From: Pseudomonas syringae
Lineage (GTDB): Bacteria > Pseudomonadota > Gammaproteobacteria > Pseudomonadales > Pseudomonadaceae
NCBI RefSeq assembly: GCF_021606685.1
Contig: NZ_WKCB01000007.1
Span: 1 to 64,000 of the forward strand
Length of the DNA stretch: 64,000 bases
Direction of reading: 5' to 3'
The notes below the pieces were generated by a model that was given only the letters and a program-made list of their open reading frames with translations, did no database searches and was not told the origin of the DNA. The position numbers and the translations under genes are program-made. Shown one piece after another: positions 44,541 to 53,492 of this stretch (position 1 is its first letter; the number at the start of each line of letters is the position of its first letter).

Positions 44541-44781
44541 AATGTGTATGAAACGTGGAACAGCCGTGTAGGCCGCAGTACTGCTGGATTCGGCCGTTTG
44601 TCACCGAATATTCCAAGCTCCAAACAGCCGATTGGATTTTTGAGGGCGCGAACCCTATCACAAAAAAACGCGATCACCGAATGGATTTCCTGGCTTGTGT
44701 TTGAGGGTTGGCCCATGGCTACAATCGGCTTTGTTATGCCCTGCGAACATTACAAACAAGGTAGCGCCGCTGTAGATCAAA

Positions 44782-44872
44782 ATGTGGGAGGGGGCTTGCC
44801 CCCGATGGCGGTGATTCAGTGGATAGATCTATCACTGGCACACCGCTATCGGGGCAAGCTCCCTCCCACATT
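44782..44872. repeat. REPIN upstream of the RstA-like gene
   Basis: Inverted REP pair with GTGGGAGGGGGCTTGCCCCCGATGG outermost. The right arm has a one-base deletion (ATCGGGGCAAGCTCCC), so it is partly decayed. Confidence 0.88.
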
Positions 44873-44915
44873 TGACCGAGTTGCCCAAAAAAACCAATAA
44901 CAACGAGGATCACGC

Positions 44916-45641
44916 ATGGAGCAAGAAGCCTGGCAGGTATTGATTGTCGAGGACGACCAGCGGCTGGCCGAGTTGACCCGCGACTATCTGGAGAGCAATG
45001 GCCTGCGGGTATCGGTGGAAGGCGATGGAGCCCAGGCGGCAGCGCGCATCATTGCCGAGCAACCCGACCTGGTGATCCTTGACCTGATGCTGCCCGGCGA
45101 AGACGGCCTGAGCATCTGCCGCAAGGTGCGCGAGCGCTATGACGGTGTGATCCTGATGCTCACCGCGCGCACCGACGACATGGACCAAGTGCTGGGCCTG
45201 GACATGGGCGCCGACGACTACGTGTGCAAACCCGTGCGTCCACGCCTGTTGCTGGCGCGCATCCAGGCCCTGCTGCGGCGCAGCGAGCCGGCGGAACCGA
45301 CCACTGTAGAAAACCAGCGCCGCCTGCAATTCGGCCCGCTGGTGGTCGACAACGCTCTGCGCGAAGCCTGGCTGCACGATGGCAGCATCGAACTGACCAG
45401 CGCTGAATTCGACCTGCTGTGGCTGTTGGTGGCGAATGCCGGGCGCATCCTGTCTCGCGAGGAGATCTTCATCGCCCTGCGCGGCATCGGCTATGACGGC
45501 CAGGACCGCTCCATTGATGTGCGCATTTCGCGCATTCGCCCGAAAATCGGCGACGATCCGATTCACCCGCGGCTGATCAAGACTGTCCGCAGCAAAGGCT
45601 ATTTGTTCGTCCCTGAAGCTGCTGCCGACATGCCGCTGTGA
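44916..45641 (+). CDS. OmpR-family response regulator (RstA-like)
   Basis: A 241-residue regulator with a receiver domain (phospho-acceptor D56 in VILDLMLPGEDG; switch lysine in DDYVCKPVRP) and a C-terminal winged helix (about 145-235; SAEFDLLWLLVANAGRILSR, IDVRISRIRPKIGDD). It overlaps the histidine kinase gene by four bases. Sequence character and the neighbouring kinase resemble RstAB, and I recall a similar pair beside nrdA in P. aeruginosa. Signal and targets unknown. Confidence 0.88.
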   Translation: MEQEAWQVLIVEDDQRLAELTRDYLESNGLRVSVEGDGAQAAARIIAEQPDLVILDLMLPGEDGLSICRKVRERYDGVILMLTARTDDMDQVLGLDMGADDYVCKPVRPRLLLARIQALLRRSEPAEPTTVENQRRLQFGPLVVDNALREAWLHDGSIELTSAEFDLLWLLVANAGRILSREEIFIALRGIGYDGQDRSIDVRISRIRPKIGDDPIHPRLIKTVRSKGYLFVPEAAADMPL

Positions 45642-47248
45642 ACTCGATCTTCCTGCGCATCTATGGCGGCATGTGCGCGGCGCTGATCCTGGTCGCGCTG
45701 CTCGGCGTACTGGCCCTGCACCTGCTCAACGAGGTGCGCAGCGACCAATACCGCGAACGCCTGGCCCACGGCACCTTCGCCCTGATGGGCGACAACTTGC
45801 GGCCCATGAGCCCTATCGAGCGCCAGCGCGCCCTGGCCGTGTGGGAGCGTTTGCTCGGCATCCCCCTGCAATTGCGCAGCCTCAGCGATGCACAGCTCGA
45901 CCTCAGCCAGCGCAACCGCCTGCAACGCGGCCAGGTGCTGGTGCAACAGACCGGGCCCCATGCCGCGCGCGTGTTGCGCCTGGTCAGCGAGCAGGAGCCG
46001 TGGGTGCTGACCGGCGAAGTGCAGCAGATCAGCGAGCAATTGGCCCGCGCGACCATTTACCTGCTGGCCGACGAACTGGTGCGCTTTCCCGTGGCCGAGC
46101 AGCCGCAGCGGCTGGCCGCTATAAAAGAGGCCAAGGGTTTTGGCTTCGAGATGCACCTGATGACCCTTGATCAGGCAGACATGGACGAAGACCAGCGCCG
46201 TCGCGTGTCGGAGGGCGATACGGTGATGGCGCTGGGCAAAGGCGGCGATTCGATCCGCGTGTTCGCCGGCATGGTCGGCACGCCTTGGGTGCTGGAGATC
46301 GGTCCGCTGTTTCAGATGAACCCCTACCCGGCGCAATGGCTGATCCTGATCGCGTTGGTCGGCCTGACCCTGATTGGCCTCATCGTCTATCTATTGGTGC
46401 GGCAGCTGGAGCGCCGCTTGAAAGGCCTGGAGGCCGCTGCCACGCGCATCGCCAAGGGTAACCTGGAGGTGCGCGTACCGGCCCGGGGTGCCGACTCGGT
46501 CGGGCGGCTGGCGGCGGCGTTCAATGGCATGGCCGAGCATTTGCAACAACTGTTGGCGATCCAGCGTGAACTGGTGCGCGCGGTGTCCCACGAGCTGCGC
46601 ACGCCGGTGGCGCGCCTGCGCTTTGGCCTGGAGATGCTCGGCGAGGCCGCCACCCCCGAGGCTCGGCGCAAATATTTGGAAGGCATGGACAGCGACATCC
46701 AGGACCTCGATGGCCTGGTCGATGAAATGCTCACGTATGCCCGCCTGGAGCAGGGCTCGCCGGCGCTGAATTTCCAGCGAGTTGACCTCGATGCGCTGCT
46801 CGATCAGGTGATCGGCGAATTATCGCCACTGCGCCCCCAGGTCAACGTGGCCAGGGGTATCTGCCTGTCCTCGGCGCACTGGGACGACGCCTGGGTCGAC
46901 GCCGAGCCGCGCTACCTGCACCGCGCCCTGCAAAACCTGGTGAGCAACGCCATGCGTCACGCCCACGGCCAGGTGTTGATCAGCTATCAGGTGGGCCAGG
47001 TGCGCTGCCGCATCGACGTGGAAGACGACGGCCCGGGTGTGCCGGAAAGTGCCTGGGAGCGCATCTTCACGCCGTTCCTGCGCCTGGACGACAGCCGTAC
47101 CCGCGCCTCGGGCGGGCATGGCCTGGGGTTGTCGATTGTGCGGCGGATCATCTATTGGCACGGCGGGCGGGCGCTGATCAGCAAGAGCAACAACCTGGGC
47201 GGGGCGTGTTTCAGCCTGAGTTGGCCACGGGATCAGGATAAAACCTGA
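45638..47248 (+). CDS. Sensor histidine kinase (RstB-like)
   Basis: A 536-residue membrane kinase with a GTG start. There are two membrane helices, about 11-30 and 231-254, with a periplasmic domain of about 200 residues between. A HAMP segment follows, then H318 in VSHELRTPVARLR, the N box LVSNAMRHA, the G1 box EDDGPGV and the G2 box GGHGLGLSIV. It should phosphorylate the adjoining OmpR-type regulator. The periplasmic domain resembles RstB (RLRRGQ-like segment QRNRLQRGQVLV). Confidence 0.88.
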   Translation: MNSIFLRIYGGMCAALILVALLGVLALHLLNEVRSDQYRERLAHGTFALMGDNLRPMSPIERQRALAVWERLLGIPLQLRSLSDAQLDLSQRNRLQRGQVLVQQTGPHAARVLRLVSEQEPWVLTGEVQQISEQLARATIYLLADELVRFPVAEQPQRLAAIKEAKGFGFEMHLMTLDQADMDEDQRRRVSEGDTVMALGKGGDSIRVFAGMVGTPWVLEIGPLFQMNPYPAQWLILIALVGLTLIGLIVYLLVRQLERRLKGLEAAATRIAKGNLEVRVPARGADSVGRLAAAFNGMAEHLQQLLAIQRELVRAVSHELRTPVARLRFGLEMLGEAATPEARRKYLEGMDSDIQDLDGLVDEMLTYARLEQGSPALNFQRVDLDALLDQVIGELSPLRPQVNVARGICLSSAHWDDAWVDAEPRYLHRALQNLVSNAMRHAHGQVLISYQVGQVRCRIDVEDDGPGVPESAWERIFTPFLRLDDSRTRASGGHGLGLSIVRRIIYWHGGRALISKSNNLGGACFSLSWPRDQDKT

Positions 47249-47249
47249 T

Positions 47250-47327
47250 ACCGCTATCGGGAGCAAACCCCCACCCACATTTGGAATGCGTTCACCTGTG
47301 GGAGGGGGCTTGCTCCCGATAGCGGCC
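47250..47327. repeat. REP pair in reversed (GTGGGAGG-inward) arrangement
   Basis: CTATCGGGAGCAAACCCCCACCCACATT (47250-47281 region) followed by GTGGGAGGGGGCTTGCTCCCGATAG (47299-47323). Here the GTGGGAGG ends face each other, opposite to the other REPINs. Confidence 0.82.
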
Positions 47328-47329
47328 TA

Positions 47330-48046
47330 TCAGGCGCCCACAGCCACCAGACTCAACAACTGCCCGCCATTCACCGCAAACTGCCCAACCAGCTCCTTGC
47401 CATGGCTCCACTCACTGGACAGGTCCGTCAGTAACCGCAGCCTTACAGCCCCGGCCTGCGACCACTCCACCACCTCGGCATGCTCAAAGTAAAAGCGCTT
47501 CTGCGCAATCGGGTAGAGCGCCTTGAACAGGCTCTCTTTGGCCGAAAACGTCAGCGTTACCAGCAGGGCAAGCTGCTCACGCGGCAGCAATGCCATGCGC
47601 TGCAGCTCATCGGCAGTGAGAATTTCCCCCGCCAGGCGTTCCGCGCGTTCCAGGCTCAGGATATTTTCCAGATCCATCCCCAGCCCGCGCCATTGCGCCT
47701 TGTGCGCGACAATCGCGGCGGCATGCCCGGTGCTGTGGGTGATGGAGCCGCTGATATGCGCCGGCCACACGGGCGCGCGGTCTTCGCCGATTGCGGGGAT
47801 GCAGTCCAAGTGGTCGAGCTGCTGCAGGGCGGCGCGGGCGCACAGGCGTCCGGCCAGGAACTCGGCCTGACGCTTGGCCACCGAACGCTGGATGCTCGGC
47901 GGTGGCGGCACGGCGCTGCGTTGGAAATCGCCTGCGGTTAATAAAGCAGGGTCGAAACGGGTGCTGAGCAACACTGCGCCCGGCAAGGGTTCAGGCAGCG
48001 GCCAATGGGCATCGAGTGGGGTGCAACAAGCGGGTAAGGGCGTCAT
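47330..48046 (-). CDS. pcpS: 4'-phosphopantetheinyl transferase (PcpS/EntD-like)
   Basis: A 238-residue Sfp/EntD-type transferase. The Mg2+-binding GMDLENI and the family motif FSAKESLFKALYP are present, with the early motif KRQAEFLAGRLCA. It transfers the phosphopantetheine arm from CoA to carrier domains. P. aeruginosa has a single enzyme, PcpS, serving fatty acid synthesis and siderophores, and the same is likely here. The end of the gene abuts a REP pair. Confidence 0.9.
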   Translation of the reverse strand: MTPLPACCTPLDAHWPLPEPLPGAVLLSTRFDPALLTAGDFQRSAVPPPPSIQRSVAKRQAEFLAGRLCARAALQQLDHLDCIPAIGEDRAPVWPAHISGSITHSTGHAAAIVAHKAQWRGLGMDLENILSLERAERLAGEILTADELQRMALLPREQLALLVTLTFSAKESLFKALYPIAQKRFYFEHAEVVEWSQAGAVRLRLLTDLSSEWSHGKELVGQFAVNGGQLLSLVAVGA

Positions 48047-48091
48047 GGGCGGTATTTTGCCGAGTTGAAACGCTTGCGCATAGCCTGAGGT

Positions 48092-48130
48092 GGTTCAGGT
48101 GCGGTTCAGAGCCTGTTCAGGGGGAGTTCA
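48092..48130 (+). promoter_or_regulatory. Four phased PhoP-type half-sites
   Basis: GGTTCA (48092), GGTTCA (48103), TGTTCA (48114) and AGTTCA (48125), each exactly 11 bases apart. PhoP and other OmpR-type regulators bind direct hexamers with 11-base phasing (PhoP box GTTTA-N6-GTTTA or GTTCA variants). Two tandem boxes about 60-100 bases before the first gene of the phoPQ operon suggest autoregulation. Confidence 0.75.
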
Positions 48131-48191
48131 GGGGCGCCTGCGTAGTCTTGGACACACAAGGGCCTACAGCCAACGCGTAGAGGTAACACCC

Positions 48192-48500
48192 ATGACTGCG
48201 ATCAAAAAGCTGATGTTGGCGTTAACCATGCTCAGTGCCACCGCCGGGGTCCAGGCCTCTGATGGGGCCTTTGCTGAATTCGGTCGTGAGAAAACCAAAA
48301 AAACCAGCACAGTGATCCAGCGTGTCAGTTTCGAAGACGCGGGCAGCCAGCCCGCGCCGTGGGGGCAGGCCTTGGGCCTCAGTGCCCCGCAGCCGAACTA
48401 CCGCGGCGGTTATGAGCTTGAGTCGGGGCAGTTCAATGGCATTAAACTGCGCCCGCAATACCTTCAGGGCCGCTATGATATTCCCCTGTCGGACAGTTGA
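48192..48500 (+). CDS. Small exported protein heading the phoPQ operon
   Basis: A 102-residue protein with a signal peptide (MTAIKKLMLALTMLSA, cleavage near VQA-SD, about residue 22) and an 80-residue polar mature part (AFAEFGREKTKKTSTV, GIKLRPQYLQGRYDIPLS). It is 18 bases before phoP, where P. aeruginosa has the outer-membrane protein gene oprH; it is too short and not barrel-like, so it is not OprH. Being first behind the PhoP-type sites, it should be strongly induced in low Mg2+. Function unknown; a periplasmic modulator of PhoQ is possible. Confidence 0.78.
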   Translation: MTAIKKLMLALTMLSATAGVQASDGAFAEFGREKTKKTSTVIQRVSFEDAGSQPAPWGQALGLSAPQPNYRGGYELESGQFNGIKLRPQYLQGRYDIPLSDS

Positions 48501-48518
48501 TTTGCTTTGGAGAGCCTT

Positions 48519-49196
48519 ATGAAATTGCTGGTGGTGGAAGATGAGGCGCTGCTGCGTCATCACCTGTTGACCCGCCTGACCGACAGCGGGCATGTGGTCG
48601 AGGCCGTGGCCAATGCCGAAGAGGCCCTGTACCAGACCGGCCAATTCAACCATGACCTGGCGATCATCGACCTGGGCCTGCCCGGCATGGGCGGCCTGGA
48701 CCTGATCCGCAAATTGCGCACCGAGGCCAAGACCTTCCCGATTCTGATCCTCACTGCGCGCGGCAACTGGCAGGACAAGGTCGAAGGCCTGGCCGCCGGC
48801 GCCGACGACTACGTGGTCAAGCCCTTTCAGTTCGAAGAGCTGGAGGCGCGGATGAACGCCTTGCTGCGCCGCTCCAGTGGCTTTACCCAGTCGACCATTG
48901 TTGCTGGCCCTCTGTTGCTGGACCTCAACCGCAAGCAGGCGTCCCTCGACGAGCAGCCCCTGGCGCTCACCGCCTACGAATACCGGATCCTCGAATACCT
49001 GATGCGCCATCACCAGCAAGTGGTGGCCAAGGACCGTTTGATGGAACAGCTCTACCCTGACGACGACGAGCGCGACCCGAACGTCATCGAAGTGCTGGTC
49101 GGTCGCCTGCGCCGCAAACTGGAAGGCCCGGCGGGGTTCAAACCGATCGACACGGTGCGCGGCCTGGGCTACCTGTTCAATGAGCGCTGCCGTTGA
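48519..49196 (+). CDS. phoP: Response regulator PhoP
   Basis: A 225-residue OmpR-family regulator with phospho-acceptor D51 (AIIDLGLPG), switch lysine in DDYVVKPF, and a winged helix at about 125-222 (LTAYEYRILEYLMRHHQQVV). It closely resembles PhoP of P. aeruginosa as I remember it. GGAGAG precedes the ATG at 48519. It controls responses to low Mg2+ and cationic peptides. It overlaps phoQ by four bases. Confidence 0.93.
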   Translation: MKLLVVEDEALLRHHLLTRLTDSGHVVEAVANAEEALYQTGQFNHDLAIIDLGLPGMGGLDLIRKLRTEAKTFPILILTARGNWQDKVEGLAAGADDYVVKPFQFEELEARMNALLRRSSGFTQSTIVAGPLLLDLNRKQASLDEQPLALTAYEYRILEYLMRHHQQVVAKDRLMEQLYPDDDERDPNVIEVLVGRLRRKLEGPAGFKPIDTVRGLGYLFNERCR

Positions 49197-50539
49197 TTCG
49201 CTCGCTACGCGTGCGCTTGATGCTGGCGGCCGCCACCCTGGCCGTGCTGTTTATGCTGGGTTTGTTGCCGGCCATGCAGGGCGCCTTCAGCCTGGCGTTG
49301 CAGGATTCCATCGAACAGCGCCTGGCGTCGGACGTCACCACGCTGATTTCCGCCGCGCGGGTTGAAAACAACCGTCTGCTGATGCCGGCGCAGTTGCCGG
49401 ATGAGCGCTTCAACCTCACCGACAGCCGGCTGCTGGGCTATATCTATGACCGTGAAGGCCACCTGGTCTGGCGTTCGCGCGCGACCAAGGAAGAAAACAT
49501 CAACTACAAGCCGCGCTATGACGGGCGCGGCAATGAGTTCGCACGGATCCGCGAGGCCAACGGCCAGGAATTCTTCGTGTATGACGTTGAGGTCAAGCTG
49601 CTTGGCGGCAAAAGCGCCGCGTTCAGTATCGTCGCCCTGCAACCGGTGCGCGAATACCAACTGACCCTCGAAGGCCTGCGCGAAAACCTCTATTTGGGCT
49701 TCGGCGCGGCCTTGCTGGTGCTCTTGACCTTGCTCTGGCTGGGCCTGACCTGGGGCTTGCAGGCCCTGCGGCGGCTGAGCCAGGAGCTTGACCAGATCGA
49801 AGGCGGGACCCGCGAAAGCCTCACGGAAGAGCACCCGCGCGAACTGCTGCGCCTGACCGGCTCCCTCAACCGTTTGCTGCACAGCGAGCGTGAGCAACGG
49901 GCACGCTATCGCGACTCCCTCGACGACCTTGCCCACAGCCTGAAAACCCCGCTGGCGGTGCTGCAGGGCGTGAGTGAAGACATGGCCCAGCGCCCTGAGG
50001 ATCGGGACCAGGCGTGGGTGCTGCAATCTCAGATCGAACGCATGAGCCAACAGATCAGCTACCAGTTGCAGCGCGCCAGCTTGCGCAAAAGCGGCCTGGT
50101 GCGCCACCAGGTGCGCCTGGAACCGGTGCTGCAAAGCCTGTGCGACACGCTGAACAAGGTGTACCGCGACAAGCGTGTGGCGGTGTCCTTTGAACTGCCG
50201 CCGGACTGCGATGTACCCATCGAGAAGGGCGCCCTGCTGGAGTTGCTCGGCAACCTGCTGGAAAACGCCTACCGCCTGTGCCTGAGCGAAGTGCGCATCA
50301 GCCTGGTGGAAAGCCTCGAAGGTTCCGAGTTGTGCATCGAGGATGACGGGCCGGGTGTGCCGCCGGATCAGCGTGCGCGGATACTGCAACGGGGCGAACG
50401 GCTGGACCGTCAGCACCCGGGGCAGGGGATCGGGCTGGCGGTGGTCAAGGATATTATTGAAAGCTATGGCGCGCGGTTGACGCTTGGGGATTCACCGTTG
50501 GGTGGGGCGGCGTTCAAGATTCATTTTCCGGCAGTCTGA
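49193..50539 (+). CDS. phoQ: Sensor kinase PhoQ
   Basis: A 448-residue sensor with a TTG start overlapping the phoP stop (TTGA). There are two membrane helices, about 8-30 and 165-188, with a sensor domain between. A HAMP segment follows, then H248 in LAHSLKTPLAVL, N box GNLLENAYRLC, G1 EDDGPGV and G2 GQGIGLAVV. Length and N-terminus (MIRSLRVRLML) match PhoQ of P. aeruginosa. It senses divalent cations and cationic peptides. Confidence 0.93.
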   Translation: MIRSLRVRLMLAAATLAVLFMLGLLPAMQGAFSLALQDSIEQRLASDVTTLISAARVENNRLLMPAQLPDERFNLTDSRLLGYIYDREGHLVWRSRATKEENINYKPRYDGRGNEFARIREANGQEFFVYDVEVKLLGGKSAAFSIVALQPVREYQLTLEGLRENLYLGFGAALLVLLTLLWLGLTWGLQALRRLSQELDQIEGGTRESLTEEHPRELLRLTGSLNRLLHSEREQRARYRDSLDDLAHSLKTPLAVLQGVSEDMAQRPEDRDQAWVLQSQIERMSQQISYQLQRASLRKSGLVRHQVRLEPVLQSLCDTLNKVYRDKRVAVSFELPPDCDVPIEKGALLELLGNLLENAYRLCLSEVRISLVESLEGSELCIEDDGPGVPPDQRARILQRGERLDRQHPGQGIGLAVVKDIIESYGARLTLGDSPLGGAAFKIHFPAV

Positions 50540-50556
50540 TCTTTAGTGGCCTTGCT

Positions 50557-50658
50557 GGCCTCATCGGGAGCAAGCCCCCTCCCACACTGGACTGTATTCA
50601 CAAGTCCAGTGCTGTGAACCCAGTCAAGTGTGGGAGGGGGCTTGCTCCCGATGAGGCC
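50557..50658. repeat. REP pair in reversed arrangement after phoQ
   Basis: GGCCTCATCGGGAGCAAGCC...CTCCCAC and, 42 bases on, GTGGGAGGGGGCTTGCTCCCGATGAGGCC. The GTGGGAGG ends face inward and GGCC ends match outward, so the two copies form one long inverted repeat. Confidence 0.88.
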
Positions 50659-50676
50659 CTCCCAAACACCACACCT

Positions 50677-51675
50677 CTAACCCTCCTGTGCCCGGTAAGC
50701 CCCCGGCGTCAACCCCGTCCACTTCTTGAACGCCCGATGAAACGCCGAAGGTTCGGAAAACCCCAACTGCTCGGCGATCGCCTGCAACGACAAATCCGCC
50801 CGCCCGAGGTGATAGATGGCGATGTCCCGCCGCAGCTCGTCCTTGAGTGCCTGAAAGCTGGTGCCTTCTTCGCGCAGATGCCGGCGCAGGGTTTGCGGGC
50901 TGATGTGCAGGTGCTGGGCCACCGCCTCCAGGTCTGGCCAGGGCGTGCGGTCGCGGCTCAGCAGGCGGCGTAACTGGCTGCTCAGGCTGTCGCCTTCATC
51001 CGGGCGCGACAACAGATCGGCCGGGGAGCGTTGCAGGAAATGCTTGAGGGTGCGCTCGTCCTGCAACAGCGGCAGTTCCAGGTAGCGGCAGGGAAAGACC
51101 AGGCTGCTGTTCGGTGCACCGAATACCTGGGGGCAGGGAAACAACAGGTCATATTCGCGGGCGTGGGCCGGCGCCGGGTAGCTGAAGGTGGCCTGATGCA
51201 GGCGAATACGCCGGCCGATCAGCCAACTGCCCAGGCGGTGCCAGATCACCAGCAGGCATTCGCTGAGGAAGTGATCCGGGTCCCACAGCGGGGAGTCATC
51301 CAGGCTCAGGCGGGCCATATCGCCTTCTCGTGTCAGCTGCCAGCGCGGGCCTTGCGGGAATAGGCTATAAAACAATAAGCCGCGTTCCAGAGCCTTCTCC
51401 AGGGTGCGGCAGTGGATCAGCGCGTGGCACATCATGGCGAAGGTCCCGGGTTTGCTGGGGCCGTCGGCGAAACCCAGGTACTCATCGTCCAGTGCCTGCC
51501 AGAGCATTTGCAGCAACCGGGTAAATTGCTCCGGCGCGATACGGGCGCGGGGCTCGTTCAGCAAGGGCGGGGCGATGCCCACCTGCAAAAGCAGGCCCGA
51601 GTAGTCGTAACCGGCTCGACGCGCACCGCCCAGGGCTGCTCGGGCATAGTGACTGGCGATGGTACGTTCACGCAT
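50677..51675 (-). CDS. AraC-family transcriptional regulator
   Basis: A 332-residue regulator: an N-terminal ligand-domain of the type found in OruR/ArgR-like AraC members (about 20-210; HYARAALGGARRAGYD onward) and a C-terminal double helix-turn-helix (about 230-330; LEAVAQHLHISPQTLRRHLRE, LQAIAEQLGFSEPSAFHRAFKKWTG). The ATG at 51675 is preferred; the longer in-frame reading runs into the dctA control region. It is divergent from dctA, but the sigma54 elements there suggest dctA is run by DctD rather than this protein. Ligand unknown. Confidence 0.85.
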   Translation of the reverse strand: MRERTIASHYARAALGGARRAGYDYSGLLLQVGIAPPLLNEPRARIAPEQFTRLLQMLWQALDDEYLGFADGPSKPGTFAMMCHALIHCRTLEKALERGLLFYSLFPQGPRWQLTREGDMARLSLDDSPLWDPDHFLSECLLVIWHRLGSWLIGRRIRLHQATFSYPAPAHAREYDLLFPCPQVFGAPNSSLVFPCRYLELPLLQDERTLKHFLQRSPADLLSRPDEGDSLSSQLRRLLSRDRTPWPDLEAVAQHLHISPQTLRRHLREEGTSFQALKDELRRDIAIYHLGRADLSLQAIAEQLGFSEPSAFHRAFKKWTGLTPGAYRAQEG

Positions 51676-51732
51676 GCGATGGCCTCGTCCGTGGAGTGGC
51701 GGATGGTAGCCACCCCTGCGGGAGAGCGACAA

Positions 51733-51746
51733 GGCGGATATCCGCC
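51733..51746. promoter_or_regulatory. Upstream activator palindrome 1 of dctA
   Basis: GGCGGATATCCGCC, a perfect palindrome. DctD-type sigma54 activators bind such GCGGA-n-TCCGC sites. It lies about 128 bases before the promoter -24 element. Confidence 0.75.
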
Positions 51747-51773
51747 AAATTGTAGGACGGGATTGGGTGAGTG

Positions 51774-51787
51774 GGCGGAAATCCGCC
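51774..51787. promoter_or_regulatory. Upstream activator palindrome 2 of dctA
   Basis: GGCGGAAATCCGCC. Its centre is 41 bases from that of site 1, about four helical turns, so two activator dimers can sit on one face of the DNA. Confidence 0.75.
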
Positions 51788-51865
51788 ACCTATTTGACTG
51801 CCGTGAATGTCGGCTGACAAACCCCAGCCCCTATGGGTAAAGGCTTGCACGAGTTTTCAGCAAAG

Positions 51866-51880
51866 TGGCACGCCCTTTGC
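51866..51880 (+). promoter_or_regulatory. Sigma54 promoter of dctA
   Basis: TGGCACGCCCTTTGC: perfect -24 TGGCACG and -12 TTGC with GG and GC ten bases apart. Predicted transcript starts near 51892, about 125 bases before the dctA ATG. Confidence 0.9.
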
Positions 51881-52015
51881 GATACATACGGCAGCGCAGG
51901 TCTGGTCGAACAGGTCTCGCAAACAACAAATCCCTCCAGTGCAGGAGGGTTCGCAATTCAAGTGTCGTGGGCAATGGCGGATATTTGCCACACGGGACGA
52001 TTGAGGAACTTTGCA

Positions 52016-53350
52016 ATGACGACTCGTCAGCCAATCTACAAATCCCTGTATTTCCAGGTGATCGTTGCAATCGTTATCGGTATTTTGCTCGGCCACTTCT
52101 ACCCGCAGACCGGTGTGGCCCTCAAGCCACTGGGTGACGGCTTCATCAAGCTGATCAAAATGGTCATTGCCCCGATCATCTTCTGCACCGTTGTCAGCGG
52201 CATCGCTGGCATGCAAAGCATGAAATCGGTCGGCAAAACCGGCGGCTACGCGCTGCTGTACTTCGAAATCGTTTCCACCGTCGCCTTGCTGATCGGCCTG
52301 ATCGTGGTGAACGTTGTGCAACCGGGCGCCGGCATGCACATCGACGTCGCGACCCTGGACGCTTCCAAAGTAGCGGCCTACGTCACTGCCGGTAAAGACC
52401 AGAGCATCGTCGGCTTTATCCTCAACGTGATCCCGAACACCATCGTCGGTGCGTTCGCCAACGGTGACATCCTGCAAGTGTTGATGTTCTCGGTGATCTT
52501 CGGTTTTGCCCTGCATCGCCTGGGTGCCTACGGCAAGCCGGTGCTGGACTTCATCGATCGCTTCGCCCACGTGATGTTCAACATCATCAACATGATCATG
52601 AAGCTCGCGCCAATCGGTGCCCTGGGCGCCATGGCGTTCACCATCGGTGCCTACGGTGTGGGTTCGCTGGTGCAGCTGGGTCAGCTGATGATCTGCTTCT
52701 ACATCACCTGCATCCTGTTCGTGCTGGTGGTTCTGGGCGGTATCTGCCGCGCTCACGGTTTCAGCGTGATCAAACTGATTCGCTACATCCGTGAAGAGCT
52801 GCTGATCGTTCTGGGTACTTCCTCCTCCGAATCCGCATTGCCACGCATGCTGATCAAGATGGAGCGTCTGGGCGCGAAAAAATCCGTAGTAGGCCTGGTG
52901 ATCCCAACCGGCTACTCGTTCAACCTCGACGGTACCTCGATCTACCTGACCATGGCGGCCGTGTTCATCGCTCAAGCGACTGACACCCACATGGACATCA
53001 CCCACCAGATCACCCTGCTGCTGGTGCTGCTGCTGTCCTCCAAAGGCGCTGCGGGCGTGACCGGTTCGGGCTTCATCGTTCTGGCTGCAACCCTCTCGGC
53101 CGTTGGCCACCTGCCGGTTGCCGGTCTGGCGCTGATCCTGGGTATCGACCGCTTCATGTCCGAAGCCCGCGCACTGACCAATCTGGTTGGTAACGCCGTT
53201 GCCACCATCGTTGTGGCCAAGTGGGTCAAGGAACTGGACACCGACAAGCTGCAAAGCGAGCTGGCGTCCGGCGGTACCGGTATCTCGGAAACCCGCCCTG
53301 AAGATGACCTGGGTGTGGCCGAAGGCCCTGCTCCTGCGACTCTGAAGTAA
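52016..53350 (+). CDS. dctA: C4-dicarboxylate transporter DctA
   Basis: A 444-residue member of the DAACS family, sodium- or proton-coupled succinate/fumarate/malate symporters. The family motifs [14 protein letters not shown] (helical hairpin 1), [16 protein letters not shown] (helix 7) and [19 protein letters not shown] (hairpin 2) are present. GAGGAA lies before the ATG at 52016; longer in-frame readings cross the promoter and are rejected. It is followed by a terminator. The AST pathway upstream produces succinate, so both arms use C4 acids, but the genes are not linked in regulation. Confidence 0.95.
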   Translation: MTTRQPIYKSLYFQVIVAIVIGILLGHFYPQTGVALKPLGDGFIKLIKMVIAPIIFCTVVSGIAGMQSMKSVGKTGGYALLYFEIVSTVALLIGLIVVNVVQPGAGMHIDVATLDASKVAAYVTAGKDQSIVGFILNVIPNTIVGAFANGDILQVLMFSVIFGFALHRLGAYGKPVLDFIDRFAHVMFNIINMIMKLAPIGALGAMAFTIGAYGVGSLVQLGQLMICFYITCILFVLVVLGGICRAHGFSVIKLIRYIREELLIVLGTSSSESALPRMLIKMERLGAKKSVVGLVIPTGYSFNLDGTSIYLTMAAVFIAQATDTHMDITHQITLLLVLLLSSKGAAGVTGSGFIVLAATLSAVGHLPVAGLALILGIDRFMSEARALTNLVGNAVATIVVAKWVKELDTDKLQSELASGGTGISETRPEDDLGVAEGPAPATLK

Positions 53351-53387
53351 AGGCTGCTGGCGTGAACTGACGCCCAAGCGATCCACA

Positions 53388-53414
53388 AACGCCCCGACTT
53401 GTTCGGGGCGTTTG
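53388..53414 (+). terminator. Terminator after dctA
   Basis: AAACGCCCCGA...TCGGGGCGTTT hairpin with a modest T tail. Confidence 0.8.
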
Positions 53415-53492
53415 CATTTCAGCCCGGCCGTTTTGGAACTTTTTGTTTTACAGTCAGTTAATACTTCATCAATAACGCTGGCGGGAGGCTTG

